Assembly (NCBI GenBank): GCA_030065825.1
Contig: JASJCY010000019.1
Location: forward strand, 1 to 61,081
Length of the DNA stretch: 61,081 nt
Source: Nostocaceae cyanobacterium
Lineage (GTDB): Bacteria > Cyanobacteriota > Cyanobacteriia > Cyanobacteriales > Nostocaceae
Direction: 5' to 3'
The notes under the pieces are model-generated. The model was not told where the DNA came from. It saw nothing but the letters and a program-made list of their open reading frames with translations, and searched no databases. A program made the translations under genes and the position numbers. Every line of letters begins with the position of its first letter. Position 1 is the stretch's first letter. Positions 47,393 to 57,080 of this stretch are shown here, in pieces.

Positions 47393-49210
47393 ATGGAATC
47401 CTTAAATAGATATATTCACTATAATTTGACTAATTTACGCCAAGAATTTGTACAAATTATTAATGATTTTTCCGAAGGATTAAGCTCGGAAAAAGTTAAA
47501 AATGCTATAGGAACAAGACTGATAAAACATATACAGACTCAAATAAACCAAATTTTAACTCGTTTGGAAGCAGAATTTGTTCTCGTTGTTATAGGTGATT
47601 TTAAACGTGGTAAATCAACATTAATCAATGCTTTGTTAGGAGAAGCTGTTGTCACCACAGATGTGACACCAGAAACAGTGACCATTAATCATATTCAATA
47701 TGGTCCAGAAACGAAAATAAATATTTGTTTGACTGATAGTGGTCAAATGTCGTTAGAGATAGACGAACTAAAATCAGAACGACTAAATCCGATTTTAGAA
47801 AACTTTGTTCAGCCAATTAGTCATCTGAAAATTGAAACACCCATTGAATGGTTGCGTGGTTTACGTCTGGTGGATACCCCTGGAACTGGGGATATTTTTA
47901 AGCGTTTTGATCGCCAAGTTCATACCTATCTTTTACAAGCTGATGCAGTAATATTTGTCGGGTCAGCTCTTGCTCCTTTTTCCCAAGCAGAACAAGCATT
48001 TCTGGAACTTTCTGTGATTCCTCGGGATTTTCCCAAAGTCTTTTTTGTTCTGAATATGATGGATAATATTCGCACTGAAAAAGAAGCAGAAAGATTATTA
48101 AAAAATGCCCAAAAAAAGATTAGTCGCTTGTTTCCTAATGCTCAACTTTTCGGACTAAGTGCTTTTGATGAATTTTGTCGTCTTCAATCTTTATCTAGAC
48201 CAAATTCTGCTCGTGCTTTAACCCTGGAAAAATCCTTCCAAGAATTTCGTGAATATTTATCAGAAACTATTCTCCTACAACGTGATTTAATTCAACTTGA
48301 TCGAGCTACCGACCGCATGGAACAGATGTTACAAGAGTTTGAGGATAGTTTGTTGCTGCTGTGTAATGCTATGCAAGCAGATCGATCCAATCTCAGTCGA
48401 GCTATTAACCAGTGTGAAGATCCAACCTCAGAATTATTTGACAAGATTGCACAGCATACTCAAGTAATGAAAGATGAAATTAATCAAATGTGCGACCAAG
48501 CTTGTGAATGGATTAAAGAGTTTGTAGACCGTTTAGAGAAAGAAGCAATTACTGCCATTCCTAACTTTAAAATTGAGGATATTAAACGTCATTTTCAATT
48601 TTTTATGACCAATTCACTTTGGGAAGCTATTAATAAGTGTCTGGATTTTCATCAACCCACTATATTTGAAAATGCTAATCAAGCTCAAAAAGCAATTTTC
48701 ACCGATTTCCAACTTTTAACCGATGTTAGTGGTATCATATCTCAAACAACTATAGAAGCAAAAACTGACCACCAGCAACCCCCGATAAATTTTGATACTT
48801 TTGAAATTTTGACAGATTGCGACCCATCTACTTTTGTAGCTGAGCTAATAGTTAGTAAAACAAAAGATTTAGGAACATCAAGACAAGCAGTTAACTATCA
48901 ACAGGAACTGCAAAATGCTATGCCAGAATTTAAACTAGCTCTCATCCAAGAAATTCGCTCATTGTACAATAATATCGCAACCAAAATTGAGCAGCAAATT
49001 GAAAGTGTATATCAACAAAATATTGAAGCTTCACTTTCAGTTATGCAACAAGCACAGGAAGTTTGCGCTCAAGAAGCACAGCAAGTAACTGTAACTAATC
49101 AAGTATTGCAAGAGTCATTATTGTTATTGAATAATTCTCGTAGTAAACTCAAAATTTTGAAGCAAAAAATTTACTCTGAAGATATACTTGAGGATATGTC
49201 TAGAAGTTAG
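47393..49210 (+). CDS. Dynamin-like GTPase co-transcribed with the M48 peptidase
   Basis: The 605-residue GTPase has P-loop GDFKRGKS (68-75), switch Thr in TPETVTINHIQY, G3 LVDTPGTGDIFKRF, G4-like NMMD and G5 FGLSAFDEF. It is clearly more distant from the other three heads. The rest (about 305-605) is helical, with coiled-coil potential at about 310-400 and 520-600. No glycine-zipper or strongly hydrophobic paddle is visible, so membrane contact, if any, would be amphipathic. The ATG at 47393 lies 8 bp after the M48 stop. The MITE-like copy 2 element follows the gene. Confidence 0.88.
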   Translation: MESLNRYIHYNLTNLRQEFVQIINDFSEGLSSEKVKNAIGTRLIKHIQTQINQILTRLEAEFVLVVIGDFKRGKSTLINALLGEAVVTTDVTPETVTINHIQYGPETKINICLTDSGQMSLEIDELKSERLNPILENFVQPISHLKIETPIEWLRGLRLVDTPGTGDIFKRFDRQVHTYLLQADAVIFVGSALAPFSQAEQAFLELSVIPRDFPKVFFVLNMMDNIRTEKEAERLLKNAQKKISRLFPNAQLFGLSAFDEFCRLQSLSRPNSARALTLEKSFQEFREYLSETILLQRDLIQLDRATDRMEQMLQEFEDSLLLLCNAMQADRSNLSRAINQCEDPTSELFDKIAQHTQVMKDEINQMCDQACEWIKEFVDRLEKEAITAIPNFKIEDIKRHFQFFMTNSLWEAINKCLDFHQPTIFENANQAQKAIFTDFQLLTDVSGIISQTTIEAKTDHQQPPINFDTFEILTDCDPSTFVAELIVSKTKDLGTSRQAVNYQQELQNAMPEFKLALIQEIRSLYNNIATKIEQQIESVYQQNIEASLSVMQQAQEVCAQEAQQVTVTNQVLQESLLLLNNSRSKLKILKQKIYSEDILEDMSRS

Positions 49211-49228
49211 CTGGAATAATTTACTTAC

Positions 49229-49357
49229 TATAGCAGTTTTCACTTGGATAGAATACAGATAAACCTCACCCCTTTCCCCTCTCCTTACTAAGGAGAGGGG
49301 AGTCGGTCGGACGGGGTGAGGTTTCGAGTGTATTGGACTCAACTGAAAACCGCTATA
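49229..49357. repeat. MITE-like element with TATAGC..GCTATA ends (copy 2, inverted)
   Basis: It begins TATAGCAGTTTTCACTTGGA and ends ACTCAACTGAAAACCGCTATA. It is the reverse complement of the 14639-14796 copy, with a shorter loop. It separates the dynamin operon from the convergent caspase-WD40 gene. Confidence 0.8.
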
Positions 49358-49475
49358 TTACTCCCTTCCCGCTATTAAATTACCCAAAAATTGTAGGTTG
49401 GGTTTCGTTCCACCCCTCCGGGGAAGCAAGCTACAACCCAAGCTACACCTACACCTAAATCATTTGTGATAAATA

Positions 49476-49508
49476 AGATCCCCGACTTCTACAAGAAATC
49501 GGGGATCT
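49476..49508. repeat. Dispersed hairpin AGATCCCCGACTTCT
   Basis: A 15-base arm pairs with AGAAATCGGGGATCT (one mismatch) around a 3-base loop. It is a common hairpin class in heterocystous cyanobacteria. It sits 56 bp beyond the stop of the reverse-strand caspase gene and could stabilise or end its mRNA. Confidence 0.7.
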
Positions 49509-49563
49509 GGGGGAAGAATTCTCACAATTCAAATAGGATTGCTGTATACTGGTGGTACTTGTA

Positions 49564-51168
49564 TTATCGCTGCCAAATTTTAATAGTATTGTCATCACTA
49601 CCACTAGCGAGAATTCTACCATCTGGACTAAAAGCCAAAGAATTCACGCCATTTCTATGTCCACTCAAGGTGCAGATGGATGTCCAAGTCCCTACATTCC
49701 ACAATTTAATAGTATTGTCATAACTACCACTAGCCAGGATTTGACCATCAAAACTGAAAGCAACCGCATGAATTGGTTGGGAATGCTCATCAATGGTGTG
49801 GAGTAACTCACCTGTAGATAAATTCCACAACTTCACCGTTTTGTCTTGACTTCCACTGGCAAGGATTTTACCATTCGGACTGAGAGCGATCGCCCAAATC
49901 CAGTCTGAATGATCGCACAACTCTTGTATTAGTTCCTCTTTATCCAGATTATACAACTTAATGCTATTGTCTGAACAATCGCTCACAATAGACTGACCAT
50001 CCGGGGTAATAGCAAGGGAATAAACCCCCCATGAGTTTTGATCTAGATTACCTATGTTCCCTCCCGTTGCCAAATTCCACTTCTTGATTGTATGGTCTTG
50101 ACTACCACTAATCAGAGTCTTACCATCTGGAGTAATTGCTAGGGAACGGATTGCGTCTATATGTCCAGAAGTAAAAAACCAACCACCAACGGTACGAACT
50201 AGTTGTCTATTATTGAGATTCCAGATTTTGATAGTTTTATCCACACTACCACTAGCAAGGATTTTACTATCAGGACTAATAATAACACAATTAACTGTAT
50301 CTGAATGTCCCTCAAGAGTGTCAAGCAAGCGTCCATTGATCGGATTCCAAATTTTGATAGTTTTATCCCCACTACCACTGACAAGGATTTTACTATCAGG
50401 ACTAATAGTAACACAATTAACTGTATCTGAATGTCCCTCAAGGGTGTAAACACATCTCCAAGAGTGAGTTTGACAAATGGAAGCTGTAGCAATTGCAATC
50501 TTGTAACCTTCCTTGAATGTCTGGATACGTGGCTTCATTTCCTCTCTAACTGCTTGCACTTTCTCTTTCGCGTAATCATGCAATTCATCAATAGAAATCA
50601 CGCCATTTCCGTCTCTATCCGCTGTGCCAGTTTTAATCCCTTCTACTAAATAATAAGTATAAACACCTGAATCTTCAGCCTCAAAGGATTTGCTGATATC
50701 AGAAGAAGATGCTAGCAACGCACAGTCAGAGATTGATTTTGCTTGCCAATCTTGAACAAAAGCACCACTATAACAACAGTCTAGAATCACCACTTGCTGC
50801 CTAGAAGGGCTTGCTTTCATGATATCTTGTATAAAACCCGCTGACACTGCTGTTGCCTTAAAGGCATCCCTGCTAGTGATTGGAGTTGCTAGGTAAAGCC
50901 TACCATTACGGTCATCTGTGATTCCATGACCTGAGAAAAATAACAGGGTGAGGTCATCCTTTTTACAATTAGCAAACAACTTTTGAATAGCTGTTTGCAT
51001 CCTTACTAAATCAGGATCTAGCAATGTTTCTACACTGTCAAAACCACCCAGTTGGGGATTTTGCAACACTTGATACAAAGCATCAACATCTTTTGCAGCA
51101 GTAGGAACTGGTGGTAAACCAGCCTCATACTTACTCACCCCTATTAGCAATGCTAACTTTCTAGCCAT
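49564..51168 (-). CDS. Caspase (C14)-WD40 repeat protein
   Basis: The 534-residue protein has an N-terminal caspase/metacaspase domain (1-235) with His81 in FFSGHGI and Cys132 in ILDCCYSG. A near-canonical EF-hand loop DRDGNGVISIDEL (about 184-196) suggests Ca2+ control, as in metacaspases. Seven WD40 repeats (about 240-534) complete a propeller; each blade carries a GHxxxVxxxxxSPDGxxxASGSxDxTIKxW pattern. Blades 1 and 2 are almost identical at the DNA level (about 50340-50455 and 50220-50335), so one is a recent duplicate. Its ATG overlaps the stop of the upstream small gene by 8 bp (ATGGCTAG), indicating translational coupling. A cell-death or conflict role is inferred from the family. Confidence 0.93.
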   Translation of the reverse strand: MARKLALLIGVSKYEAGLPPVPTAAKDVDALYQVLQNPQLGGFDSVETLLDPDLVRMQTAIQKLFANCKKDDLTLLFFSGHGITDDRNGRLYLATPITSRDAFKATAVSAGFIQDIMKASPSRQQVVILDCCYSGAFVQDWQAKSISDCALLASSSDISKSFEAEDSGVYTYYLVEGIKTGTADRDGNGVISIDELHDYAKEKVQAVREEMKPRIQTFKEGYKIAIATASICQTHSWRCVYTLEGHSDTVNCVTISPDSKILVSGSGDKTIKIWNPINGRLLDTLEGHSDTVNCVIISPDSKILASGSVDKTIKIWNLNNRQLVRTVGGWFFTSGHIDAIRSLAITPDGKTLISGSQDHTIKKWNLATGGNIGNLDQNSWGVYSLAITPDGQSIVSDCSDNSIKLYNLDKEELIQELCDHSDWIWAIALSPNGKILASGSQDKTVKLWNLSTGELLHTIDEHSQPIHAVAFSFDGQILASGSYDNTIKLWNVGTWTSICTLSGHRNGVNSLAFSPDGRILASGSDDNTIKIWQR

Positions 51169-51562
51169 TAGAATTGTCCTGAACAGTTGCTAGCAGTTCC
51201 TTTGCCACTCTTTCAGCCTCTAATAACTCTTTTCGGCTATTAGCTTCAATCTCAACCTTTCTATTATTGGCTTCTACAGCAATCTTGATTGGCTTGTTAC
51301 CCAAGCGATCGCCTACAAATCCCAAAAACTTCTTGATATTTTTGACATTTACCTCCGCTGTCAATATTCCCACCAAAAAGGAAATTCCTGGTTTGCTTCC
51401 CTCTTCTGGATTCAGGTCTTCCGTGCGTCCAACTCGTTCTACTTCCTCCCGATCACTGAGTTGATTTAACAAAATTTGTATTATTTCTTGCTTCTCTTCT
51501 GCGTCTAATTCTGGATCGTTAATGGCAATGGTAAATACTACATGAGATTCTGCCGTCATCAT
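51161..51562 (-). CDS. Small EACC1-like effector-associated protein
   Basis: The 133-residue protein has an N-terminal beta-alpha segment (HVVFTIAINDPE, EIIQILLNQLSDREEVERV). A central glycine-containing helix (SFLVGILTAEVNVKNIKKFLGFVGDRLG) is only moderately hydrophobic. A charged beta-beta-alpha tail follows (IKIAVEANNRKVEIEANSRKELLEAERVAKELL). This plan resembles the 'effector-associated constant component' EACC1, which is found beside caspase and other effectors in bacterial conflict systems. That match is by eye. The gene overlaps the caspase-WD40 gene by 8 bp, so the two are made together. It probably regulates or scaffolds the caspase. Confidence 0.72.
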   Translation of the reverse strand: MMTAESHVVFTIAINDPELDAEEKQEIIQILLNQLSDREEVERVGRTEDLNPEEGSKPGISFLVGILTAEVNVKNIKKFLGFVGDRLGNKPIKIAVEANNRKVEIEANSRKELLEAERVAKELLATVQDNSNG

Positions 51563-51880
51563 AAATCCCTAAATATTTTCATCTACTACCTTGTAATTAA
51601 TTATAGTTACTGAGCCAAACTGGTTGTGTTGCCAAAACTAGACAAGCTCTAGTATATCTATGAAAATAGAGATTATTCGTCTGTAATTGCAAACTATAGT
51701 TAGCATTTCTGCTTTTATTCCAAAATACTCCTAAAAATTACTCTTTTTTGCGGAAAATGGAGCTAAAAGCATACAGCAGTATAGATTAAAATATCTTGTC
51801 ACCCCTTCAGGTATAGAACTTAATCGTGACAAAAAGCGACAATTATCTTACTTTCGTCAACAGATTTTATAAGCACAACC
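51563..51880. other. Divergent intergenic region, EACC1-like/lpxD
   Basis: 318 bp of AT-rich DNA between divergently transcribed genes. It must hold both promoters, but no box was assigned with confidence and no repeat was recognised. Confidence 0.4.
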
Positions 51881-52918
51881 ATGAAATTCAGTGAAATTAT
51901 CGAAAAACTCGGTGACGCAACTATCAACCATAGCCTCAGTACCAACCAAGAACTCAACCCAGAAATTACCGCTTTAGCAGCGGTGGATGAAGCACAAACG
52001 GGCAGTATTAGTTACATAGAAGGAGCGAAATTTGCCACTTTTGTAACCAAGACAAACGCCAGCGCTTTAATTTTACCCCTAGATGAAACATTACAGATAC
52101 AAGCACAACAACGAGATATAGCTTGGATTGCAACCAAACAACCCCGCTTATTATTCGCTCAAATCATCGCCTTATTTTACCAACCCTGGCGTCCCGCACC
52201 GCAAATTCACCCCACCGCAGTAATTCACCCCACAGCAAAAATCGGCAAAGAAGTCTACATAGGTGCCCATGTAGTAATTGAACAAGCAGTAGAAATCGGT
52301 AACCAAGTTTGCATTCATGCCAATGTAGTAATTTATCCCCAGGCAAAAATTGGCGATCGCACCACCTTACATGCCAACTGTACCATCCACGAACGCAGTC
52401 GCATCGGTGCAGATTGCATGATTCACAGTGGTACCGTCATCGGTGCAGAGGGTTTTGGCTTTGTACCTACCCCCAGTGGTTGGCTAAAAATGGAACAATC
52501 TGGCTGTACAGTGTTAGAAGATGGTGTAGAAGTAGGCTGCAATAGCGCCATTGACCGTCCCGCTGTCGGTGAAACCCGCATTGGCACTAGTACTAAAATT
52601 GACAATTTAGTCCAAATAGGTCACGGTTGCCAAATTGGTGCTGGTTGTGCTATTGCTGGTCAGTCAGGGATGGCAGGAGGTGTGAAAGTGGGAAATCGCG
52701 TTATCCTAGCCGGACAAGTAGGAATTGCCAATCAGGTAACCATAGGTGACGGTGCCATCGCTTCTGCTCAAACAGGGATTCACAGTGATGTCCCACCAGG
52801 AGAAATCGTTTCTGGCTCTCCCGCTGTCTCCAATAAACAATATCTGAAGGTATCCGCTATTTTACGTCGTCTACCGGAAATGTATCAATTTTTTAGACAA
52901 TTGCAACGAAAGATGTAG
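51881..52918 (+). CDS. lpxD: UDP-3-O-acylglucosamine N-acyltransferase
   Basis: Adds the second acyl chain to UDP-3-O-acyl-glucosamine in lipid A synthesis, using acyl-ACP. The 345-residue protein has the N-terminal uridine-binding domain (1-95) and a left-handed beta-helix of hexapeptide repeats (about 105-310: IHPTAVIHPTAKIGKEVYIG, RIGADCMIHSGTVIGAEGFG). The catalytic His is His248 in QIGHGCQIGAG. Length and motifs are full. The other lpx genes are not nearby. A G-rich tandem hairpin array follows immediately after the stop. Confidence 0.96.
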   Translation: MKFSEIIEKLGDATINHSLSTNQELNPEITALAAVDEAQTGSISYIEGAKFATFVTKTNASALILPLDETLQIQAQQRDIAWIATKQPRLLFAQIIALFYQPWRPAPQIHPTAVIHPTAKIGKEVYIGAHVVIEQAVEIGNQVCIHANVVIYPQAKIGDRTTLHANCTIHERSRIGADCMIHSGTVIGAEGFGFVPTPSGWLKMEQSGCTVLEDGVEVGCNSAIDRPAVGETRIGTSTKIDNLVQIGHGCQIGAGCAIAGQSGMAGGVKVGNRVILAGQVGIANQVTIGDGAIASAQTGIHSDVPPGEIVSGSPAVSNKQYLKVSAILRRLPEMYQFFRQLQRKM

Positions 52919-52922
52919 AAGA

Positions 52923-53057
52923 GTAGGGGTGGGGTTTCCCCACCCGGTAGTAGGGGTGGGGTTTCCCCACCCGGTAGTAGGGGTGGGGTTTCCCCACCCG
53001 GTAGTAGGGGTGGGGTTTCCCCACCCGGTAGTAGGGGTGGGGTTTCCCCACCCGGTA
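52923..53057. repeat. Five tandem 27-bp GTAGGGGTGGGGTTTCCCCACCC hairpins
   Basis: Units begin at 52923, 52950, 52977, 53004 and 53031 and are identical. Each is a hairpin (GGGGTGGGG / CCCCACCC). Related GTAGGGGCGGGGTTTCCCCGCCC units recur at 58689-58760 and 59833-59944. Confidence 0.93.
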
Positions 53058-53182
53058 GTAGGGGGAGAGGGGGAGAGGGGGAGAGGGGGAGATGGGGAGG
53101 ACAAGGGAGATGGGGAGGACAAGGGAGAGGGGGAAGACAAGGAAGAGGGGGGAGAGGGGGAGGACAAGGGAGAGGGGGGAGA
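53058..53182. repeat. Purine-rich GGGGGAGA/GGACAAGG tract
   Basis: Irregular tandem runs of GAGAGGGGGA and GGGGAGGACAAGG directly follow the 27-bp hairpins. The plus strand is almost all purine. The rest of the 594-bp gap (53183-53512) is AT-rich and holds no other feature. Confidence 0.85.
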
Positions 53183-53512
53183 AAATTAATTAACTCCTAA
53201 CTTCTAACTTTTCAATTTATAGTATTTATTGTGACAATTAATTAGGCGTGTTTTTGCTGCTAAATATTTGATAAATTAGTCTAAACTTGCAATCATAATT
53301 ATATTTGAGATTTGGATATTGTTAACATTTCAAAAAAGTATTAATTTATCTATATTCTTCTAGAATTTTCAATTCAAAAGCATAAAATATATAAAAAGAT
53401 AGATGAAAAAAGATTATTTTCAAGTAAGATATAATACAACGATTGCAGAAATGTAACCTGTAAACAATACTGAATTTTACCGCCTTAGATAGATGCGGTT
53501 GCAAGTAGCTCA

Positions 53513-56248
53513 ATGTTAAAGTTAAACCGCTCCCCCATGAAGCAAACTAATCATTCCCACTACCCAATCGCACGAATAGCCAGTGGGATTGCTATTGCTT
53601 GTGGCTTATTAGTAATAATTGGCTGGTATTTGGATATCGAAATTATCAAGAGTTGCTTTGTTCCCAGTTTGGTAGTTACCAAGGCAAATACAGGAGTGTG
53701 TTTTCTGTTGTCGGGTCTATCGCTGTGGTTATTGCAAACAAAAAATAGCAGCAGACGAATACAAAGGAACTTCCCACCTTTGCCCCATCAGTATATCTTC
53801 CGCTTCCCCAATACCTTGGCAAGAGTATTGGGAGTAGGAGTAACAATTATTGCTTTACTTACTCTGTGTGAATATATCTGGGATTGGAATCTTGGTATTG
53901 ACGAATTTCTCTTCCGGGATACCTCCGCATCTGCCAGTACAATTTATCCGGGAAGAATGAAATTTAATACAGCAATTAACTTTATATTAACAGGTATAAC
54001 TCTAGAATTGTTGGGTGAAAAGAAAAGATTTCCCCAATATTTGTATGCACAAATTCTCACGCTACTAACGGTGTTAATTTCCTTTGCAGTTATTATTGCC
54101 CATGTTTATCAAGTAGAAGTAAAGGGCAGCATTGCTCCCTATATGACACCAATGAGTTTACAGCAAGGGATTACGTTTCTAGTCCTGGGTATTGGTATCC
54201 TTTCAGTGGAAGCACATCGGGGAGTCATGGGTGTATTCACAAGCAATACATACAGCGGTTTGCTAGCACGTCGCTTATTATTAGGGGCGATCGCAGTACC
54301 TTTTTTTCTAGGATGGTTAATTGTTCAAGGTCAACGGGCAAATTACTACAATCCGGCATTTGCAGTAGGGTTATTGGTTTTAGTGGTAATTGTTATTTTT
54401 GCGGTGTTGATTTGGAAAGCAATGGTAGTAATTGAACGCTTGAGAAGAGAACGAGACCGCGCTCAAGCAGCGTTAAAGGGGTACTATCCCCAACAAGAGC
54501 AATTAACAGCTTGTAATCAACAAAAATGGCTAGAATATGTACTCAATCTCATGCCAACACCCCTACTGTTTATTGAGCCAAAAACAGCAAAGGTAACTTT
54601 TGCCAATCGAGCTGCTGATGAATTAGCAGGAGGTGAATTTCCCAAGGGTGTACCAGCCGAAGAGTATCATACTGTTTATCACTGCACCTATGGCAATGGC
54701 GATCCCATCCCCAATGAGCAAATGCCTGGGGTGAGGGTTGCTCGTGGAGAAACCTTAGACGGCTTTGAAATGGACTGGCATACCCCCATTGGGGTTCACT
54801 CTCTATGCATATTTGCTGATACTCTGCCACCAATGCATAACCGTCCTGCTACCTGCGTATTGGTGTTTCAGAACATTAGCAAAGTCAAGGAGACAGAAAA
54901 AGCCCTGTCTTTGGGTAGGGATAGATTAAAAATCCTGTTTGAATCAACTAAAGATTTACTATTTAGCCAACAGCCAGTAACACTGATAGATAGCTTATTT
55001 AGAAAGATTAAAACCCAGATAAGTTTGGATGTCTATTTAAATTATTTAATAGATGAAAATTCATCAATCATGCGGTTAGAGTCCTACAGTGGTCTTTGCG
55101 AAGAAGTAGCCCAACAAATAAAAAATTTAGAGATGGGACAATCAGTATGTAGTACAGCAGCGCAGGAACGTCGTGCCATTTATGTTAGCAACGTCCAACA
55201 ATCAACTGACCCCAAAACAGCAGCGATTCGCAATTTTGGAATTACAGCTTTCTACAGTCATCCATTAATAGCTGGGGGAAAGTTACTGGGGATTTTTTCC
55301 TTTGGCAGTCGCAGCCGTTGCAAATTTAGTGAAAATGAAAGAGGGATGATGCAGGCTTTATGCGATCAAATAGCGATCGCCATGGAAAGAGCGCAGTTGA
55401 TTAGTTCCCTGCAACAGCAAACCGAGCAATTGCAAGCAGCAAATCGAATGAAAGATGAATTTGTGGGTGTATTATCCCATGAATTGCGATCGCCCCTGCA
55501 ATCTATCTTGGGGTGGTCACAACTTTTGCGTTCTCGGAATCTCAGCGAAACCCAAATTGCTAAGGCTTTAGAGTCAATTGAGCGCAATGCTAAGACAGAA
55601 ACACAGGTAATAGAAGACCTATTGGATATTTCCCAGATTATCAGAGGCAGATTACGTTTAAAAGTAGGCTGCTGTAATTTAGTTCCAATTATCGAATCAG
55701 CAGTGGAGACAGTTCAAGTTGCAGCACAAGCCAAAGAAATCCAGTTGAAATTTTCCATTTTAGATTGGGGAAGGGTGAAGAATGATGAATCATACCAACA
55801 TCACCAATTCCATAACCAAAAGCCACAATTATCAGTTACAGGGGATGCAGAACGGTTGCAGCAGATAATCTGGAATCTCTTATCCAATGCCATTAAGTTT
55901 ACACCCTCTGGCGGTCAAGTAGAAATTAAGCTTTCCCAGGTAGCAGTTAATGGATTATTGGATAATCAAAAACAAGTAATAGCCCAACCTCAATCCCCAA
56001 TTAACGGCTATGCTCAGATTCAGGTCATAGATACAGGTATTGGTATCTGTCCCAAGTTTATACCTTACGTCTTCGAGCGCTTTCGTCAAGCCGATAGTTC
56101 CAACACTAGATCCCATGGTGGAATAGGAATAGGATTAGCACTTGTACGTCATTTAGTAGAATTACATGGTGGTACTGTAGAAGTAGAAAGTGAAGGTGAA
56201 GGAAAAGGTGCAACCTTTACAATTCAGTTACCATTAATTACTCAATAG
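53513..56248 (+). CDS. Membrane GAF-domain sensor histidine kinase
   Basis: The 911-residue kinase has an N-terminal membrane region with about eight hydrophobic segments (residues 20-310). A PAS-like domain (about 338-455: [23 protein letters not shown]) precedes a GAF domain (about 475-625). A HisKA box [14 protein letters not shown] (His656) follows, then a HATPase with N-box [13 protein letters not shown]1 [10 protein letters not shown] and G2 [13 protein letters not shown]. All catalytic motifs are intact. No receiver domain is attached. The GAF domain lacks the usual phytochrome Cys context by eye. The LuxR-type regulator 115 bp downstream is a possible output partner. The start could also be the ATG at 53537. 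Confidence 0.93.
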   Translation: MLKLNRSPMKQTNHSHYPIARIASGIAIACGLLVIIGWYLDIEIIKSCFVPSLVVTKANTGVCFLLSGLSLWLLQTKNSSRRIQRNFPPLPHQYIFRFPNTLARVLGVGVTIIALLTLCEYIWDWNLGIDEFLFRDTSASASTIYPGRMKFNTAINFILTGITLELLGEKKRFPQYLYAQILTLLTVLISFAVIIAHVYQVEVKGSIAPYMTPMSLQQGITFLVLGIGILSVEAHRGVMGVFTSNTYSGLLARRLLLGAIAVPFFLGWLIVQGQRANYYNPAFAVGLLVLVVIVIFAVLIWKAMVVIERLRRERDRAQAALKGYYPQQEQLTACNQQKWLEYVLNLMPTPLLFIEPKTAKVTFANRAADELAGGEFPKGVPAEEYHTVYHCTYGNGDPIPNEQMPGVRVARGETLDGFEMDWHTPIGVHSLCIFADTLPPMHNRPATCVLVFQNISKVKETEKALSLGRDRLKILFESTKDLLFSQQPVTLIDSLFRKIKTQISLDVYLNYLIDENSSIMRLESYSGLCEEVAQQIKNLEMGQSVCSTAAQERRAIYVSNVQQSTDPKTAAIRNFGITAFYSHPLIAGGKLLGIFSFGSRSRCKFSENERGMMQALCDQIAIAMERAQLISSLQQQTEQLQAANRMKDEFVGVLSHELRSPLQSILGWSQLLRSRNLSETQIAKALESIERNAKTETQVIEDLLDISQIIRGRLRLKVGCCNLVPIIESAVETVQVAAQAKEIQLKFSILDWGRVKNDESYQHHQFHNQKPQLSVTGDAERLQQIIWNLLSNAIKFTPSGGQVEIKLSQVAVNGLLDNQKQVIAQPQSPINGYAQIQVIDTGIGICPKFIPYVFERFRQADSSNTRSHGGIGIGLALVRHLVELHGGTVEVESEGEGKGATFTIQLPLITQ

Positions 56249-56363
56249 GGAATAGGGAACTAGACTGTTCCTATCCGAAATAGGTAATTTGAGAATTGTA
56301 GTTAGTATATGTCAACTCAAACTGATGAAATAGAGACTAACTAGAATTGAATTACTTCAGATT

Positions 56364-57005
56364 ATGTTTCCAACTAAAACATCAAATCAACCAGGAATTG
56401 AAACAGAAAATTTAACTAAATGTGAACTGGAAAATTCCCAACCACTTTATTTTTTTGAAGAAGTTTTAGAAGGCTTAAAAGACGGTGTTTTAATTTTAAG
56501 CGATACAGGGGAAATTCTCCATGCCAATGGGGTTGCAGTTCACATTTCTTCTTTACTTAATCAAGATAGTAGCCAATCAAATGTGGTACCATCTGCCATT
56601 TGGAATATTTGCCAATCATTAATTGACAATAGAACTTTATTATCCAACAAATTCTTAGTCATATCTTCAGATATTGTTCTAGACAGGTCAAATGTTTTTC
56701 GGACTCGCGTCAGATGGCTAGACTTAGATAGATTGGGGATTTCATGCTTGCTAGTTACCATTGAAGACCGATATGAGTCGCTCAAAAACTTAGTCAAATC
56801 GGAAGCCATCAAGTATCAATTGACCTCCAGAGAAGCAGAAATTTGGTTTTTTTATCGCGCTCAATACAGTTACAAAGATATTGCCGCTGAACTCTATATT
56901 ACCATCAACACCGTGAAAAAACATATGAAAAATATTCATGCTAAAAGACAAGCATTCCTTGCTTTTGAAGAAATAGAAAACTATCAGCATCAACGTGCAA
57001 GTTAA
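56364..57005 (+). CDS. LuxR-type regulator with PAS-like N-terminal domain
   Basis: The 213-residue protein has an N-terminal PAS-like sensor region (about 28-140; LEGLKDGVLILSDTGEILHANGVA) without a receiver Asp. A C-terminal LuxR-type helix-turn-helix follows (about 150-205; LTSREAEIWFFYRAQYSYKDIAAEL, TINTVKKHMKNIHAKR). It is not a classical response regulator, so it is probably controlled by a small ligand or by protein contact with the preceding kinase. The DNA target is unknown. Confidence 0.86.
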   Translation: MFPTKTSNQPGIETENLTKCELENSQPLYFFEEVLEGLKDGVLILSDTGEILHANGVAVHISSLLNQDSSQSNVVPSAIWNICQSLIDNRTLLSNKFLVISSDIVLDRSNVFRTRVRWLDLDRLGISCLLVTIEDRYESLKNLVKSEAIKYQLTSREAEIWFFYRAQYSYKDIAAELYITINTVKKHMKNIHAKRQAFLAFEEIENYQHQRAS

Positions 57006-57080
57006 ATGTCGATTATCTGATTATTTCTGATTACAGTTTAGTAAAAAACATTGGCAACATTTGAATTTCAACTATTACTA

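Noticed and set aside
52871-53189. Frames encoding GWGNPTPTT or GEGEDKG repeats
   Set aside because: Translation of the tandem hairpin and purine tract; no start context and pure low complexity.
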